Source of the DNA: Oreohelix idahoensis
Lineage: Eukaryota > Mollusca > Gastropoda > Stylommatophora > Oreohelicidae
Reading direction: 5' to 3'
DNA length: 64,000 bases
Assembly: GCA_024509875.1 (NCBI GenBank)
Contig: JAMPIV010021250.1
Location: 1 to 64,000, forward strand
Below the pieces are notes generated by a model, which worked only from the letters and a program-made list of their open reading frames with translations, did not search any database and was not told the origin of the DNA. Shown here piece after piece: positions 45,241 through 57,736 of this stretch. Each line of letters starts with the position of its first letter. Within the stretch, counting starts at the first letter, position 1. Made by a program: the position numbers and the translations under genes.

Positions 45241-45559
45241 GATACCAAGATCATTTCGTGACGATCTCCAGTCTGGCCAGTACCCTTCGGAGATTAGACA
45301 ACAGACATTTTTCATACGACAACTGTCAACTGTTTATCCGCGCTACAGAGATATTGTCAAACATTGAAGGACTGTATATCGTCAACCTTCTCAATACCAC
45401 ACACGTTTTCTTCAGAACGTCCTCTTCTTAGAGATACACCAATCAACATAACTTATAACGACCTGGGACATTATATGCAAACATGTGAATCATCCGCCCC
45501 TGAAGTGGCATTCAGAGACACTTGGACTCATCATTTTGGTAACACGTATCATATCACAT
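45241..45559. other. Unassigned DNA
   Basis: A 70-codon open frame (45364-45576) has no recognised domain and runs into the small retroposon, so it is not called as a gene. Confidence 0.4.
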
Positions 45560-45684
45560 CCTCTTTTTTTAAATAAAGTTCTGCCTCGTTTTGGCGAGGC
45601 GCGTAACGTTCAACCTAGTCGGTTATATTAGGGCGCATGTCCAAATATAAAAGACCCTTAGGTCTGGGATAAGTATATGATCAG
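45560..45684. mobile_element. Small hairpin retroposon, copy 4
   Basis: A 125-bp unit flanked by the 8-bp repeat tatcacat (45552-45559, 45685-45692). Both hairpins are intact; the middle has one two-base change (cgtaacgttc for cgtcccgttc). Confidence 0.72.
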
Positions 45685-45769
45685 TATCACATTATCAATT
45701 TTGCTTCATACAGGTTCTTTTAACTACTGTAACTGCAATATAAATATCTAATCTGTGCGTTTATGTGGG

Positions 45770-46700
45770 TGTGGTGAGTTGGGAAATAAATATATTTATA
45801 GGGGACTTAGTGTACTGAATGAGATCAGCTGTGAAGGTTTCTGAAGATAATAAATTTGGTGTGTATACAGAAGACCTTACTTGCTACCACATTTCGATCT
45901 CAATCAGACTTATTCTTGAATAAATGAATAATAGCTTCGTTAAGTGTCTAGGGTTATGATAGTGATGAAGTGTACGTATAACAACCAACTGACATATACA
46001 CAATTGCTTTAATAATTTCCACAATTTACAGCAATTTGACAATCACAAACACATAACACTCTAAAAGACTATCTTATTAAGTCAAGGGTTAAGTTTTTTT
46101 AAAATGTATTAATGATCTTTCAATATCTTTCCTGATTCTATTGTATTTGTGAATCAGGCATCACAATAAAAATGTAATCACAATATTTATATACAAGTAT
46201 TTATACACTGGATATTTATCCAGTCATAGACTGTTATAGCAATATGAGTGTGGTGTTGTTGTGTAATATTATGAGGTAATACTGTCATTAATAGCTAGAC
46301 GGTTGGTTGTCATCATGACTTCATGTGTTTGTTACTGGTGGAAATAATATTAAGGGATTCACAGATTCTGTTTCTTTACAATTTCTGTCCCTTTTGTCTT
46401 TTTAACAAAGTTCACTTCAGGGGTATTTGATTCAAGGTTGAGCTTTACGTGCTGATATGCTATTATCTCATATTGCAACTGCAGGAAACCTGTATCCTCT
46501 GCTCGCTTGCTTCTCAGTTTGATAATAGGATAGGCAATGGCCGCTATCTTGTGCTGGGAGTCTGCTGCCAACTTTCTGGATCTCGCAGTACTCAGACCGG
46601 ACGATGCAATATCACCATCTATACCACGGTCCCACAATTCGTAAGGTAAACACACTAAAGATGACTGACACAGTTTGATCTGCGGTATGTCCAAGCTGTT
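45770..46700 (-). mobile_element. LTR of subfamily G-B2
   Basis: Starts TGTGGTGAG and aligns with 62871-63760 throughout (gggacttagtgtactga, gtctagggttatga, ataacactctaaaa, tactgtcattaatag against tactggttttg) and, more weakly, with the G-B LTR start (agctgtgaaggt, cttattcttga). No primer-binding site lies beside it, so it is a solo LTR or a 3' LTR. The right end was not determined. Confidence 0.6.
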
Positions 46701-47442
46701 ATCTTATATTTAATTTAGAATAACACTGCTTGCTCTCATCTCTCAAATGTGTAACGATATGGCGTCCATTCTAAAATTTCTTCTGTCAGTATCCAGTGTA
46801 TTGACCAATCGTTTTGAATATATTCAAAAGAGTACCCAGTCATTACAACATTTTCATTCACTTCTACTCCGTTTCTAGGCATTTATTTGTTATTCATAGG
46901 TCACCCAATCCAATTTCTTTTAACTTCAAAGTTCAGCCAATGGCCTCCCACGTACCATCTTAGACTTTCTGTCACTACTTTGTTTACAAAAATCAGGGAT
47001 TTCCATCCCAAGCAGATATGACCAAACATGACAGTATCTCTGTTCTCTATATGTTTTACTACCAATATTTAATTATCTAATGGACTTTTTAGATAATTTA
47101 TTACATATTCCTAGTCCACTAGCCTTTCTGTACACGAATATATGATTTTCAAGGGGCTAAGTGGTGTAGTTAAGAATACGATCTTTTTTCGATGTTAAGT
47201 GTTTAATTCAATTACCACCTGTTCAGTCCTTTACGACTGTACTATCAGTATAAAGTCAGGAGCCCTGCGAAAAAATCAGGTTTCCTAATAAGAATTTAAA
47301 CCTGTTTTCAAAACTTAACCTCGTATCGTTAGTTTTTTTCATCACTGTTTATTTGAAAAAAATTTAGGCCATGCACACTGCGAGTTGGTTTATTTTTTGA
47401 CACACAGCGAGTGGCTTGCGCGACTGTGTTACATAGTCCGTC

Positions 47443-47498
<56 letters not shown>

Positions 47499-48254
47499 TC
47501 TTCTTCTAAGCCCGTATGTCTTTCCGAGGCTAACTTTGTGCGCGATTTTGCACTAGTGTTAGTTTTTAAAATCAAGGTCGTTCAGAAGATTATACTACAC
47601 ATTCTATTTTTAGAACTACGGGTATCCCCGTATTGTTAGGCTTAAGCATTTTATTAGGAACGAACGAATTAGGACAAGTAGAAATCTTGTGTTAGCCATT
47701 ACGGCGTTATACAACTAAGGCGTTATCTATACTGGGAAAGCACTGGTCTTTCTCCATTCTTCTTCCTATCGTATTATTTCGTTCTGCTTTATATTTATGT
47801 TCTAATTTATATATGGGTATTAGAATTTTTCACCACAGTGGGAATTGTCGTTAAACATCATCACGTTCTAATTACTACTAACTCTATTTGTGTAGATATG
47901 TAATTAATAAACCCAATAATCGTTTGATCATTATCTAGTTCGTTAATGAATCACTCATGCTGTCGGTGTTAAATATTTACATACAGGTAAATTTCTACAT
48001 TCTGATGAGATTGGGACTCTTTCTGTTACGGGATCTAATGGTAGAAGCTAAAGTTGTGGGGGGGGGGGGGGAAAGAATTCTTTCCATAATTCATTAGAAA
48101 ACGCTGTCCGGTGGAAAGCATTCGCTTACGCTTCTTCTCGCACTTATCTCGAATAGGTCTCTATTTTTTCTCAACGAGCCAACATCAAGAGATCTTCATA
48201 ATATTTCATAGGCTATTTCCGGCGATAATTACGGTTGTAGTTGCCCCAATATGT
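46701..48254. other. Unassigned DNA with a CT microsatellite
   Basis: May include the rest of the G-B2 LTR. Contains (CT)n/(TTC)n at 47446-47507 and a G-run at about 48058-48071. No coding domain found. Confidence 0.45.
47446..47507. repeat. (CT)n followed by (TTC)n
   Basis: About 24 CT units, then four TTC units. Confidence 0.95.
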
Positions 48255-49955
48255 ACCATACGACAAATGTGTGAGTAGTCAGTGTCATCTGCATATTTAA
48301 GATCTTCCACTATATAAAACGTCCATCTCATTCCTTTTGCACTGCCCTCGGTTGTCTGGCACAACACCCAGTCTATGAATATTAAAAATAGAATGGTTGA
48401 TACGGAGTATCATTGTCGCACTCCAGTCTTCAACTCAAAATCCAGGTTGCTCTACCCAACACTTCATGTAAAGTTAGCATAGATGCTTTTTATGGTGGAA
48501 AAAAATGTATCTGGGAATCACATAAGCCTTCAGTATTTTCCATAGCTGTCCCTGTATATACTATCAACAGCCTTTTCAAAATCAATAAAGTTAATGTATA
48601 GCTGGCTCTGCCATTCTGACTACTTTTCTGTAATATATATTCCTAAAGGTGAATATATGATATGCACATCTTCTGTTCCTTCTGAATTCCGCTTGTTCTT
48701 TCCTCATTCTATGGTCAACTGGTTTTGAAATGATCTGATTGATTATCCTGCCTAGTATTTTACTGGAAACTGAGTGGATTTCCTCTATAGTTGTTGCAGT
48801 TTGCAAGGTCGCCCTTCTAGGGAAATATGACAATTATTCCTTTATTGCTCTCATTTGGTGTTGTGCTTGTTTCCCATACTTGTTCTAATAGTGGTTCTAA
48901 CAGCTATACTGCTAATTTGGGTATGTCTTAAATAACTCAGCATTTAAATCGTCGTGACCAGGAGCTTTAACATTCTGAAACCCTTTGAGCGCTGAGATGA
49001 TTTTTGTATTTACGTCTAGATTATTGTCATGAACATTTGGCTGCTTGTCTTGTGGTTTTTTATTCAGTGTTTATCTGAAGTGTTGTGTCCATCTTGTTTC
49101 CTCCCCCTATGCTGTTGTGGTGAGATTTTCTTGCTTGTCTCTTACTAACGTTATATTGTTGCACCTCGTTTTCCAATGCCGGTTTCTTTTTTTTTTTTTA
49201 ATATACGGTGCTGAGTTCATTTCTCAGTCTGGCATCCTCTGCATGTCTTAAAAGATCGTCTATGAATCTCTTTTTGTTGGCCCGGGTTCGACGTTTCGCC
49301 TTCTTGTCCAGCTGACTGCAGCTCGCTATATATATTTCCTTTAACATGGAGAAACTTTGCTTCTATTTTATTTCTTCTCATATTTTGTATCATTGATACG
49401 ATGTTTACTGTTTATGGCGTATACTGATTATGATGTTTTCTTGTCTTGGAAACCCATGCGTGATTTGCTGCTTTCGTCATATATTGTTGAAATGTTGTTC
49501 AATTTCTGGTCAACTATATCAATCACTATCTTTTCCTGGCAGTTGGCAATTTGATATCGTCTCTTTATATCAACCACAAAAGCTTTACTAGTACGGGAGT
49601 CCTTCAGTTTGGTGATGGTATACATTTTCCATTTAGTTACGACTGGTACAACACTTTTGAGTTTCACCTTCAGTCTTGCTACTACTAAATGGTGATCGCT
49701 TCCCACATCTGCACCTCTTCTTACTTACACATATTGTAATTAATGCTTCCATCTACCATTGATCAAAATGTTGTCTACCTGGTTTATGTCCTGGTCGTTT
49801 TTGTGATTCCAATAATAATAAGTAAATTTAATTGTGTGGAAAAAGCGTTTCTGCAATGACCTGGTTGTTAACGCTGCATACGCCTAATAGTTTATCCCCA
49901 TTTTCGTTTACTGTTCCGCTGCCGCATTTCCTCATGCCTCTTTCATTATATATAT
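48255..49955 (-). pseudogene. LINE L-A copy c, endonuclease to RT fingers, both ends lost
   Basis: From about 49955: NERGMRKCGSGTVNENGDKL (endonuclease), then MGSDHHLVVARLKVKLK (49706) and a linker. RT fingers follow, with AEFRRNRRCAYHIFTFRNI (48700-48640), and palm-like text ends at about 48255 where similarity to copy f stops. The 3' part is missing. It is more diverged than copy f, so it is older. It ends abruptly at a TA tract where Gypsy G-B begins. Confidence 0.75.
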
Positions 49956-51060
49956 ATATATATATAGCAATGAGGATATCATCCATAAAGTTTGTGATGC
50001 ATGGGTTATTTAGTGGATCCAACAATTTTCGCATCATCCTAGAAAATTCACTCGGAGCATTTTTCAACCCAAAAGGTAACATGTTGAATTCATTATGTCC
50101 TTCCGAAGTGCTAAACGCCAAATAAGGTCTGACCTCAGGGTTCGCTGGAATCTGATAATAGCCTTTGCTCAGATCCACCTTCGAAAAATATTTTGCCTTG
50201 TTTAGCCTGGCAAATAATTGATTTGTGTCAGGTAATGGATCCACCTGATTTTCTGTGACAGCATTCAGTTTCCTGTAATCTATACACAGACGATGTTCTC
50301 CAGAGGGTTTTCTCAGCAAAACCACACTAGAACTATATGGAGATTCGCTATGAGAAATACTTCCTTCTTTCAATAGGTACTCAATCTCCTCTTTCAAAGC
50401 TTTCTCCTTGGCAAACGGGACCGTGTAGGCTCTCATACAGATCGGTGTTGGGTCTACTAGTTTCATATCATATTCCAACAAATTCGTGTGCCCCGGTTTG
50501 TCCGTTAACACGTCCGTATGATCAGTCAGAACCTTTTGAACCTGTTCCCTCTGTTTTTTCGTCAAGTGTTTACTGACTTTTACATGTGCCGGTGTCTCAC
50601 ATGTTTTCAAGGGATACTCATGGGAGGTGAGCGGTTCATTCTTCATCCCTGTTGCTATCGACAAAGACATTAAGTGAGTTCCTTCCTGGATTTCTCTATC
50701 TAGATACTTCTTTAGAAGGTTCACATGATATATTTTTTCTTTCCCCTTCTTGTCGATTTTATAATTTGTTCTAGACACCTTCTCTAGAACAGTATATGGA
50801 CCTTGCCATCCAATGTGTAGTTTATTATGGCTGCCGGGTAGTAGAAGAAGCACCTTCTCTCCCACAAATAATTCTCTATCCTTAGCTTTCTTATTAAAAT
50901 AGGCAGCATGTTTTTTCCTGGCTTGTCTGAGATTATCATTTGCAAGTTTCCAGCCAGTTTTAAGACGAGTGGTCAGCTCGTTCACATATTGGTATGATGA
51001 GGTAACAATCTCTTCTGCCTTCTCATCTGTCCAGGTCCTTAACAAGGCTACATATGGACC
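49828..51060 (-). pseudogene. Chimeric frame: G-B integrase C-terminus and RT fused to L-A endonuclease
   Basis: A single open frame of 405 codons. Residues about 1-5 are the end of the integrase core (GPYVALLRTW just upstream). The GPY module is at about 60-110 (QGPYTVLEKV at 81-90, YHVNLLKKYL at 106-115). RT starts near 170: SSSVVLLRKPSGEHRL, CIDYRKLNAV, SKVDLSKGYYQIP (Asp 291), NMLPFGLKNAP and NFMDDILIA (353-360). Then six residues come from a TA tract (IYIYIY), followed by 39 residues of the L-A endonuclease (NERGMRKCG). RT thumb and RNase H are missing. The frame is the clearest proof in the window that integrase precedes RT in these elements. Confidence 0.88.
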
Positions 51061-51734
51061 TTACATTTTTCCGACATATTTTTCATAACATTAGAAGCCT
51101 TACTATGAGGACTTTTTTCCTTGTATCATCACTTATAAATCGTCCACTACCAATTATTTTCCTTGGGTTTTCTTCCCACTTTAAGTTCATTGTGAGAGAT
51201 CTTCTCTCCCTTTTCGTTTCCTCCAGTTTATATAATTCCGACCGAGGGACTGTCGGCTTATTCTGGGGGTAAAATCACTCTTTGTACTCGACGCAGAGTT
51301 GCCATTCTAACACATTCAAGTGAAGACTGTGTGTGAAAAGAGGGTTCCCATTCCACTCTGTCTACATTATTAATTTTATTTTTCTTTCCATCTTCAGGCC
51401 TAAGTTTGCCCCGTTGCGTTTCTAGGTCCTGATTATTATTGTCCCCACTTGTGGGTGTTCCCTCATGAAATATGCCGCAGGCTTTGACAAAATTCTCAAT
51501 AATTATCTTTTCATCTGGCCAATAATATTTTTGAGAAACCTTTTGGCAGATGGTACCTACTTTCTCGTGGTTCTCATATTTTCCAATATGTAAACTCCGT
51601 ATTACGTCTGCCCTAAACATCTTGGGAAGTACCAGTTGTCCGTGACCATTTGAACCAGTTCCGGCCTTCCTATATAACAATTTATTCTTCATGTAAAATT
51701 CTCCTTTGCTTGGAGGTGTATGGCAGTTACGCAA
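51061..51734 (-). pseudogene. G-B integrase zinc-binding region and spacer, core absent
   Basis: 51734-51258 reads LPKMFRADVIRSLHIGKYEN, HEKVGTICQKV, KYYWPDEK and KACGIFHEGTP, the integrase N-terminal zinc region lacking the last Cys as in G-A. The spacer follows: MATLRRVQR, then after a 2-base shift PRSELYKLEETKRERRSL, KWEENPRK and GSGRFISDDTRKK, ending at the GPYVALL segment. There is no D-D-E core. Matching order and wording with G-A show common descent of the truncated form. Confidence 0.78.
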
Positions 51735-51737
51735 TTT

Positions 51738-53419
51738 TTAAAAGCACGCCTTCAGTGACCTATCCTCAGCCTGTGCCTTCCTCATCTCTTCTGGATGAGT
51801 ATTTATAGGTTCATATTTTTCCTTCTTGGACTGTGATTTGGTCTGCACTGTTGCCATAACCAGAGGTCTCTTGGGAGCCCCCAATAAGACATAACGACAT
51901 CCCAATATCAGAGGGTAAATGGGTGCGTCGATCACTGCTGCTCTGATTACTCCTTCCACATAGCGAGTTTTCACCGTTATCCTGGCAATGGGAAGTGTCA
52001 TAAGTGGTATGTCCTTGGTCGCCCCTTGTATCTCCACTGTTTCTGTGGTATACTGCTCTGGGTTCACCAAGTGTGCACTCACAACAGAATCAAAATCTAA
52101 GCCTGTATCATAGAGACACCTAATGGTGACCCCATTACAGACTACATCCTCACACACTGGGGGTGATAAGGTTCCTGCTGTCCAGTAGGTTTGTCCTTTC
52201 CTCCCTTGTTCCCCATCTTCATAGCAGCAAATCCAGAAGTTTTCTTATGACAAAATTTGATGTCATGACCTTCCCTCTTACACCATTTACAATATAATCT
52301 ACCTTGATGAAAAGGTTTTCTTTCATCATATTTCCTATCATTGAATTGTGGGTTTTTGTTTCTAAAATCATTGCGTGGCCTATCAAAATTGTGCTTACCT
52401 TTGTTCCCCTGATCTTTGTTATCAAATCTATTAGTGTTTTGTGGAGCCTTATAATTGTCAATCTGTTTCTTTTTAGCGCCAGCTACCTCTGCCTGGGCTG
52501 CCTGATACCTCTCAGCGACATTAAGTAACTCACCCAGCCTCTCTGCACCTTGTTCCATGAGAAACTTTCTCAAGTCTGGAGCCATGGACTCTCTCAATTG
52601 CTCAATAAGGATAATCTCTTTAAGATCTTGGGTTTTGCCCAGAGCAGTCCATTTCTCCAAGTACGTCTCTAAACGTGCAGAGAACTGGTGATAGGTCTCA
52701 CCCGACAGTAGTTTGGCATTTCTAAACTTTTTCCTGTAAAATTCTCCGTTCTTTTCATACCTTAGCAAAAGAGCCTGCTTTAACATGTCATAAATGTCTT
52801 GGTCGTCTTTGCTCATCTTGGCAAACACTTCATAAGATGTTCCCCTCAGCCCCTGAGATAACTTTAAACTCCACCTTTCCTTCTCCAACCTATAGGTGGT
52901 GGCTAAAACCTCAAATCTAGACAAAAATGACTCAAAGTCATCGTCCCTCTCAACAAAATGGTCTAAATGGAACCCCATAGCTGAAGTTGAGGCTCCCTGA
53001 CTAGCAGTGGCATCGGAGGTAGAAGGGCTGTTACCACCTTCAGGAGCATGGCCCTGTAACTCCAACTCACTTAGTCGTAACTCATGTTCCCTTTGTAACC
53101 GTTTATCTTCTGCTTCCCTCTCTGCAGCCAATTTTCTTTCCTCAGCCTCCCTTTCGGCCTTTTTTTCTTCAATTTAGAGCCGCTTTATTTCAGCCTCCCT
53201 ATCCGCCTCCAATGCCCTAGCCTCTTTGTGAGCCTAAATCTGCAACTTTTTAATTTCTTTCTCAACTTCTAATTTTCTTTTTGCAGCTAGCCTATTCTCT
53301 TCTCGTGCAATAAATTTATCCACCTCTGAGGTTACATACTGAACCAACTCTGGTCCATCCATATTCATCTCTTTTGCAGCCAGCACAGCAGCAGATCTGA
53401 ACTTTGCTAGGTCTGCCAT
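51738..53419 (-). pseudogene. gag-pr: gag and protease-like region of G-B
   Basis: Start ATG at 53419 (MADLAKFRSAAVLAAKEM), only about eight bases after the primer-binding site. Stops near 53234 and 53177 break the coiled-coil part. A long frame (53131-52142) holds EHELRLSELELQG, the capsid-like domain (MGFHLDHFVERDDDFES to LLNVAERYQAAQAEV) and the zinc knuckle YCKWCKREGHDIKFC. After a shift at about 52150 the protease-like part follows (TIRCLYDTGLDFDSV, then TRYVEGVIRAAVID, LILGCRYVLLG) to 51738. Catalytic DTG is present. Confidence 0.85.
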
Positions 53420-53426
53420 AATAAAT

Positions 53427-53445
53427 CCCGGAAGAAGAGACCCCA
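53427..53445 (-). other. Primer-binding site of G-B
   Basis: Minus strand TGGGGTCTCTTCTTCCGGG, six bases inside the LTR end. It is related to the G-A site. Confidence 0.65.
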
Positions 53446-53451
53446 ATTTAT

Positions 53452-56350
53452 TGTGGTGAATTTTGATGTTATGAAATGTTGTTGATATGTTTCCTTATTG
53501 TACTGAATGAGGCCAGCTGTGAAGGTCCCTGATGCTAACAAAATTAGGGTTGAGTTATCAGAGTGCCTTGCTGCTACCACCTTATGGCCTCAAGCAGACT
53601 TATTCTTGACTAGTATGAATGATAGCTACGTCTAATGTCTAGGGATATGCAAGTGTGGTGTGATGGTACTTTAACAATAATACACATCTATACAAACAAG
53701 TATTAAGGTCTATGATTTAAGGAAATAACACCTGGGATAAATTTGTACAATTAATAATTTTCTGTATGATTTATTTGGTCCTGAACCTAGTATTCTTCTG
53801 GTCAGGACTTTAAAATGAAAAGAATTCAAGATATATACAAAATGTAAATTTTAGACCCAAAGGGACAAGTGTCCAAACAAATGCTGTTAAATTATACTAA
53901 TAGTGTTACTAAAATTTGTCTATTACTGGTTTCTAACACTGGATGGCGGTTTGGGATTCTATAATCACTCCCAGTCTCTTTAATATACAATGTCACTGTT
54001 AAGTTCTCTGGGGAAATAGTTTATTCTTGTTATACAGGGGGGTGCTGATCTTAAAGCTGATGTAGAGTTAGGGTGCCGGATATTTTACTTATCTGGGCAC
54101 ACTTGAACAGTCTATAAACTTGGTGTCACACTATTTCGCTATGATAATGGCCAAAAGTAACAAGGCAGACTCTGCAGGTCCCTGTCACTACTGTGCATGA
54201 AACGACTTCTCACTGCTTCTCATAGACATCTGGTACCGGACTAGTGCCAGATAAAAAACCCTGTAACAATGAAATAATGTCTCCTTGTTGATATCTTACT
54301 TCAACTGTGTTTTATAGATGCAAAAGAGAATACATAAGAAATAAAGAGCTGGGTCATATCTAATGGACCAATCCAGCACATCCATTCCACAGGGTACCAG
54401 TGTTGTTCACATGTCTCTCCTACAAAGGCAGTACTGCATCTGCAATAATATTATTAATCTATCTTTTCTGCCATACAATAGGATAGGTGAGCTGTGTTGC
54501 TCTGGTCACCTAAGAAAACATTTTTATTTCACAAAACATGTGCATTTACAAAACTGGCAATGTGTTATAGCCTAATTATACCTTCAGGCCCTGCACACAT
54601 CAGCTTGGGACCTGATTACTTACAGTCGTGATGGCAGCATCTCTCACTCACATTTTTACACAAAATATATATGAATAATGTCGATCTTACCAGAAATTCA
54701 ATGAAAAAAACACAGGTACGTTGTATAGCAGATTCCAGATATACTGCTGGCTGAACTGTGATGCCTATTACTTTAATATATATTTGCTTTAATAAGGCTA
54801 ATCACTTTTTCCAGAAATACACAACGTCCTGCTCTCGGGACTATCTTCTACAAATGGCGTCAAGCCTTTGAATGTACTCAATAATATGAAGTGTTTTGAC
54901 CAATGGGATCTACTACTAAGATTTTCGATTCAAATTTTTAAATCTAAGGTCCAATTTCGATCCAATGTTAGTGTACTTCTGTCGGTCTGTCCGTCCGAAC
55001 TTGGCATTCACCAAAAATACACTTGGTTTTGGTCTAACACTACAAAACATATTCAGTTTGAGCCATCCCATAATTTTTTTCCTCTCCTTCTTCTTCTTTG
55101 ATCCTTAGCCGCCGACCGTCAAAGCAGTCAGTGGCCATCTCGCCTAGTGGCGTCTTGTAGGGCAACAACAAATTGATTCCACTTTGCTCGGTCGGTGGCC
55201 ATCCTTCGTACAGTGCCCCAACTCTGGTTCATTCTTTGCATCTCAGCCTCCACAGTCCTCCGCCAGGTTGTTTTTGGTCGGCCTCTCTTTCGTTTTCCCC
55301 CAGGGGTCCAAAGCATAGCCGTTCTTGTGACGGCATCGGGGTCTCTTCTGAGGACATGACCAACACAGCTCCAGCGTCTGCCAGCTATGATGGTGTGCAT
55401 GTCCTCTTGCTTGCTACGAGTAAGCAGATCTTGGCCAGCGATGGCACCAGGCCAAAAGGCTCGGTGAATTTTTCTTAGGCATGTTGTGTGAAAAGAGGAC
55501 AATTTCGACATTTCCTTCTCTGTAATTTCCTCTCCTTGTCTACCCCTTTCTACATGTACCCTTTCTTGCCTTTTTCAAGGACGCGTCAAAAAATGTCACC
55601 GTTAGTGCAAGTCTAAACGAGCATGTGTTGGTCTGTCTGTACGAACAAATATAGTCTTTTGTCCATAACTTTATTTCTATCTGTCGGATTTTTTATTCGA
55701 AAGCATATTACCCATCAGGACAAGACCAGCTCTAAGACTAGCTAACTTTTATGATCTTAAACCTATTAATAAAGAATTCAATATATTTTCCATTTTGGTG
55801 TTCGTTGTTTTCTAGGTCTCAACTACTTGAATGTTATAAAAATCATCGCAGATCTTCCTTTTTCCCGGCAGGAAGTAATTATGCGTGTGTGTATATATGA
55901 TTCTACAGTGTGCCGTTTGTTAGAAAATGTATTGGACTTGGCGGTTTATTTTTAAATTTTAAAGCTCGCGACATCGTTTTCGACACAAGCCAACGGCATC
56001 GTCTCGCACTGTCGGCCTGAGTAGCTAATTCAAGCATCTAACACGTGACAAGCCGGCAGCATGTGTCCGCTCTCTCAATCTTATGCGTTCGTGTGTTTTA
56101 TTCTTTCTGTCTTTCCTGGAACCACTACGCTAGTAGATTTTTCAAATTGTTATCGTTAACCCTTGACAGGCGGGTTACAAAGTCCAATACTACCAGCGCT
56201 GCAATAAGGTTTTAGACTACGTTCTATCCTACCTAAATCAATGCGTTTTCTGGCGCAGGGAAGAAGACGCGTTACAACTTTACTAATTCTATACATATTA
56301 TTATGACTTTATTACATATAATTAATGATTTTATCGCTGTATCAATGTAC
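53452..56350 (-). mobile_element. 5' LTR of G-B, with an L-A insertion and cut by another L-A fragment
   Basis: Starts TGTGGTGAATTTTG beside the primer-binding site and aligns with 1276-3760. It contains L-A copy d (55088-55522). Similarity to the first copy stops at about 56350, where L-A fragment e begins. At 2.9 kb including the insertion it is an unusually long LTR. No ORF of note. Confidence 0.75.
55088..55522 (-). mobile_element. LINE L-A copy d, short 3' insertion with target duplication
   Basis: Flanked by taatttttttcctctcc (55071-55087) and taatttcctctcc (55523-55535); the same site is uninterrupted in the LTR at about 2860. The coding part is the end of the RT ORF: MSKLSSFHTTCLRKI, then GRRWSCVGHVLRRDPDAV, GRPKTTWRRTVEAEM and FVVALQDATRR to a stop at 55128. 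The sense tail is (gaa)n. It is 5'-truncated and in one frame, so fairly young. Confidence 0.88.
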
Positions 56351-56354
56351 TTCA

Positions 56355-56500
56355 TCACAGTTTCCTGCTTCAATCATACTTTTAACGCTCCAGAATCCAA
56401 TCCTGCTTTCATGTTTTGCGATCAGGGCATCCATCGTCATTGCAATTGCTTCCTTTCAGTTTTCACCACTGTCAATCATACAAGCTTCAGAGTCCTCGAA
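56355..56500 (-). mobile_element. LINE L-A copy e, fragment of the endonuclease start
   Basis: Matches 20515-20610: gctccagaatccaatcctgc, catgttttgcgatcagggc and ttttcaccactgtcaat. These bases encode, on the minus strand, the text before and around the endonuclease start. No 3' part is attached. Confidence 0.6.
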
Positions 56501-57736
56501 GTGAAGTTGTGTCTAGGCGTATGTCTATAAGTTTATGGATCTTAAGTTTTAAAAATATCTCAGTGCAATGCAAATTAATGTAATATTTGAAATGCATGCT
56601 ATGATTAACATTCATCTACATGTCTGTATGTTCCTCTGTACCCTCAAATGAGGTTGGTCGTCCACAAAATATAACCTCAATGCTCAACTGAATTGACTCA
56701 GCAAGTTAGTCCTTTTTAGGACTACATTATGCTAGAAATAACAGGATACGCTCCTTTTTATGGCTTGGTTTTTACGCTATGTGCCAAAGAGTTCATGTGT
56801 AAAGGGAGATTAATTTGGCATGAATAAATGCAGAATGGAAATAAATATAGAGATACTCAGAAACAAAATGGGTTATTGCTGTTTACAGTTCTTTTAATGT
56901 TTGTTTTATTATACAACAATGTTAATGTAATACGTTTAACTGACTATCTTGACTCACAGAATCACATCCTCATGACAATGTTGTCAAAAATGATGATTCT
57001 GATTCATAGTGGCCAGTCAGTTACCGGAAGAACGTCCTACAGGTAAGTAACAGATATCATACCCTTGTGTTATCCATTATAGCAGGTCCTTTATCAATGA
57101 GTTAAAACACATAATTTGTGTATTGAGAGAAACACTTAAAGCGTACGAGAGAACGACTCACACTGCATGCCCGGCAGAAGCATATATATATATATACTTC
57201 ACGTACAGGTTAATAAATTCCCTAGCGAATGTCAACCCATTATTCAGCTATAAACTATAGACATTTTTAGGAAGATAAGTTCTTTATATTACTTAGATAT
57301 AAAATCGAATAGTCACCATGGCCACATGATGAAAGTGACACGGACAATTTTTTTAAATATTTCAGCTTGTGAAATTTCGTGTACACATAATTCCATCTGC
57401 ATACTTAACTATACATATATTTACTTATTAAAGTGTTTTAATTCATTTTTATACATTGCAGTTTTTGATTTTGTTTAAATTCCAGTTGTTAATTGCGTTG
57501 CAATTCAAGAATATTTAATAATTAAAAGCTGGTAGGGAATACTCAACCAGCTGTAAAGAAATCACTTATGCATAGAGACACAATTGGAGCATAGGAAAGG
57601 TTTAGCGAGAAGGTAAATTATTTGGCCGCTCTCTTGTACAGATCCCATGTAGATCTGGGTGGTTTACTAACTAATCATTTCTATTCCATCCCTGCCTCTA
57701 GGTCATCTGTTCTCTTCTCCATTTTCTGGCAGTTAC
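56501..57736. other. Unassigned DNA
   Basis: The part from about 57585 resembles 19240-19400 and belongs to the duplicated segment. A hairpin agtcctttttaggact lies at 56707-56722, similar in form to the L-B stem-loops but with TTTT in the loop. No coding domain recognised. Confidence 0.45.

Larger units (their letters stand above)
49969..53451 (-). mobile_element. Gypsy-like element G-B, internal region, 3'-truncated
   Basis: Minus-strand element with its 5' LTR at 53452-56350, primer-binding site, gag, protease, integrase pieces and partial RT. It ends at 49968, in RT, at a TA tract joined to L-A copy c. The internal sequence is clearly related to G-A in every domain (many long identical peptides) but the LTRs are different, so G-A and G-B are separate families. 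The 3' LTR is not present. Confidence 0.88.

Noticed and set aside
45364..45576. 70-codon frame as a small gene
   Set aside because: It runs into the small retroposon and has no supporting similarity.
46359..46694. 111-codon minus-strand frame as a gene
   Set aside because: It lies within the G-B2 LTR and is not kept in the homologous LTR at 62871.
56707..56722. Third histone-like stem-loop
   Set aside because: The loop is TTTT and the outer pairs are A/T; the match is weak and the context unassigned.
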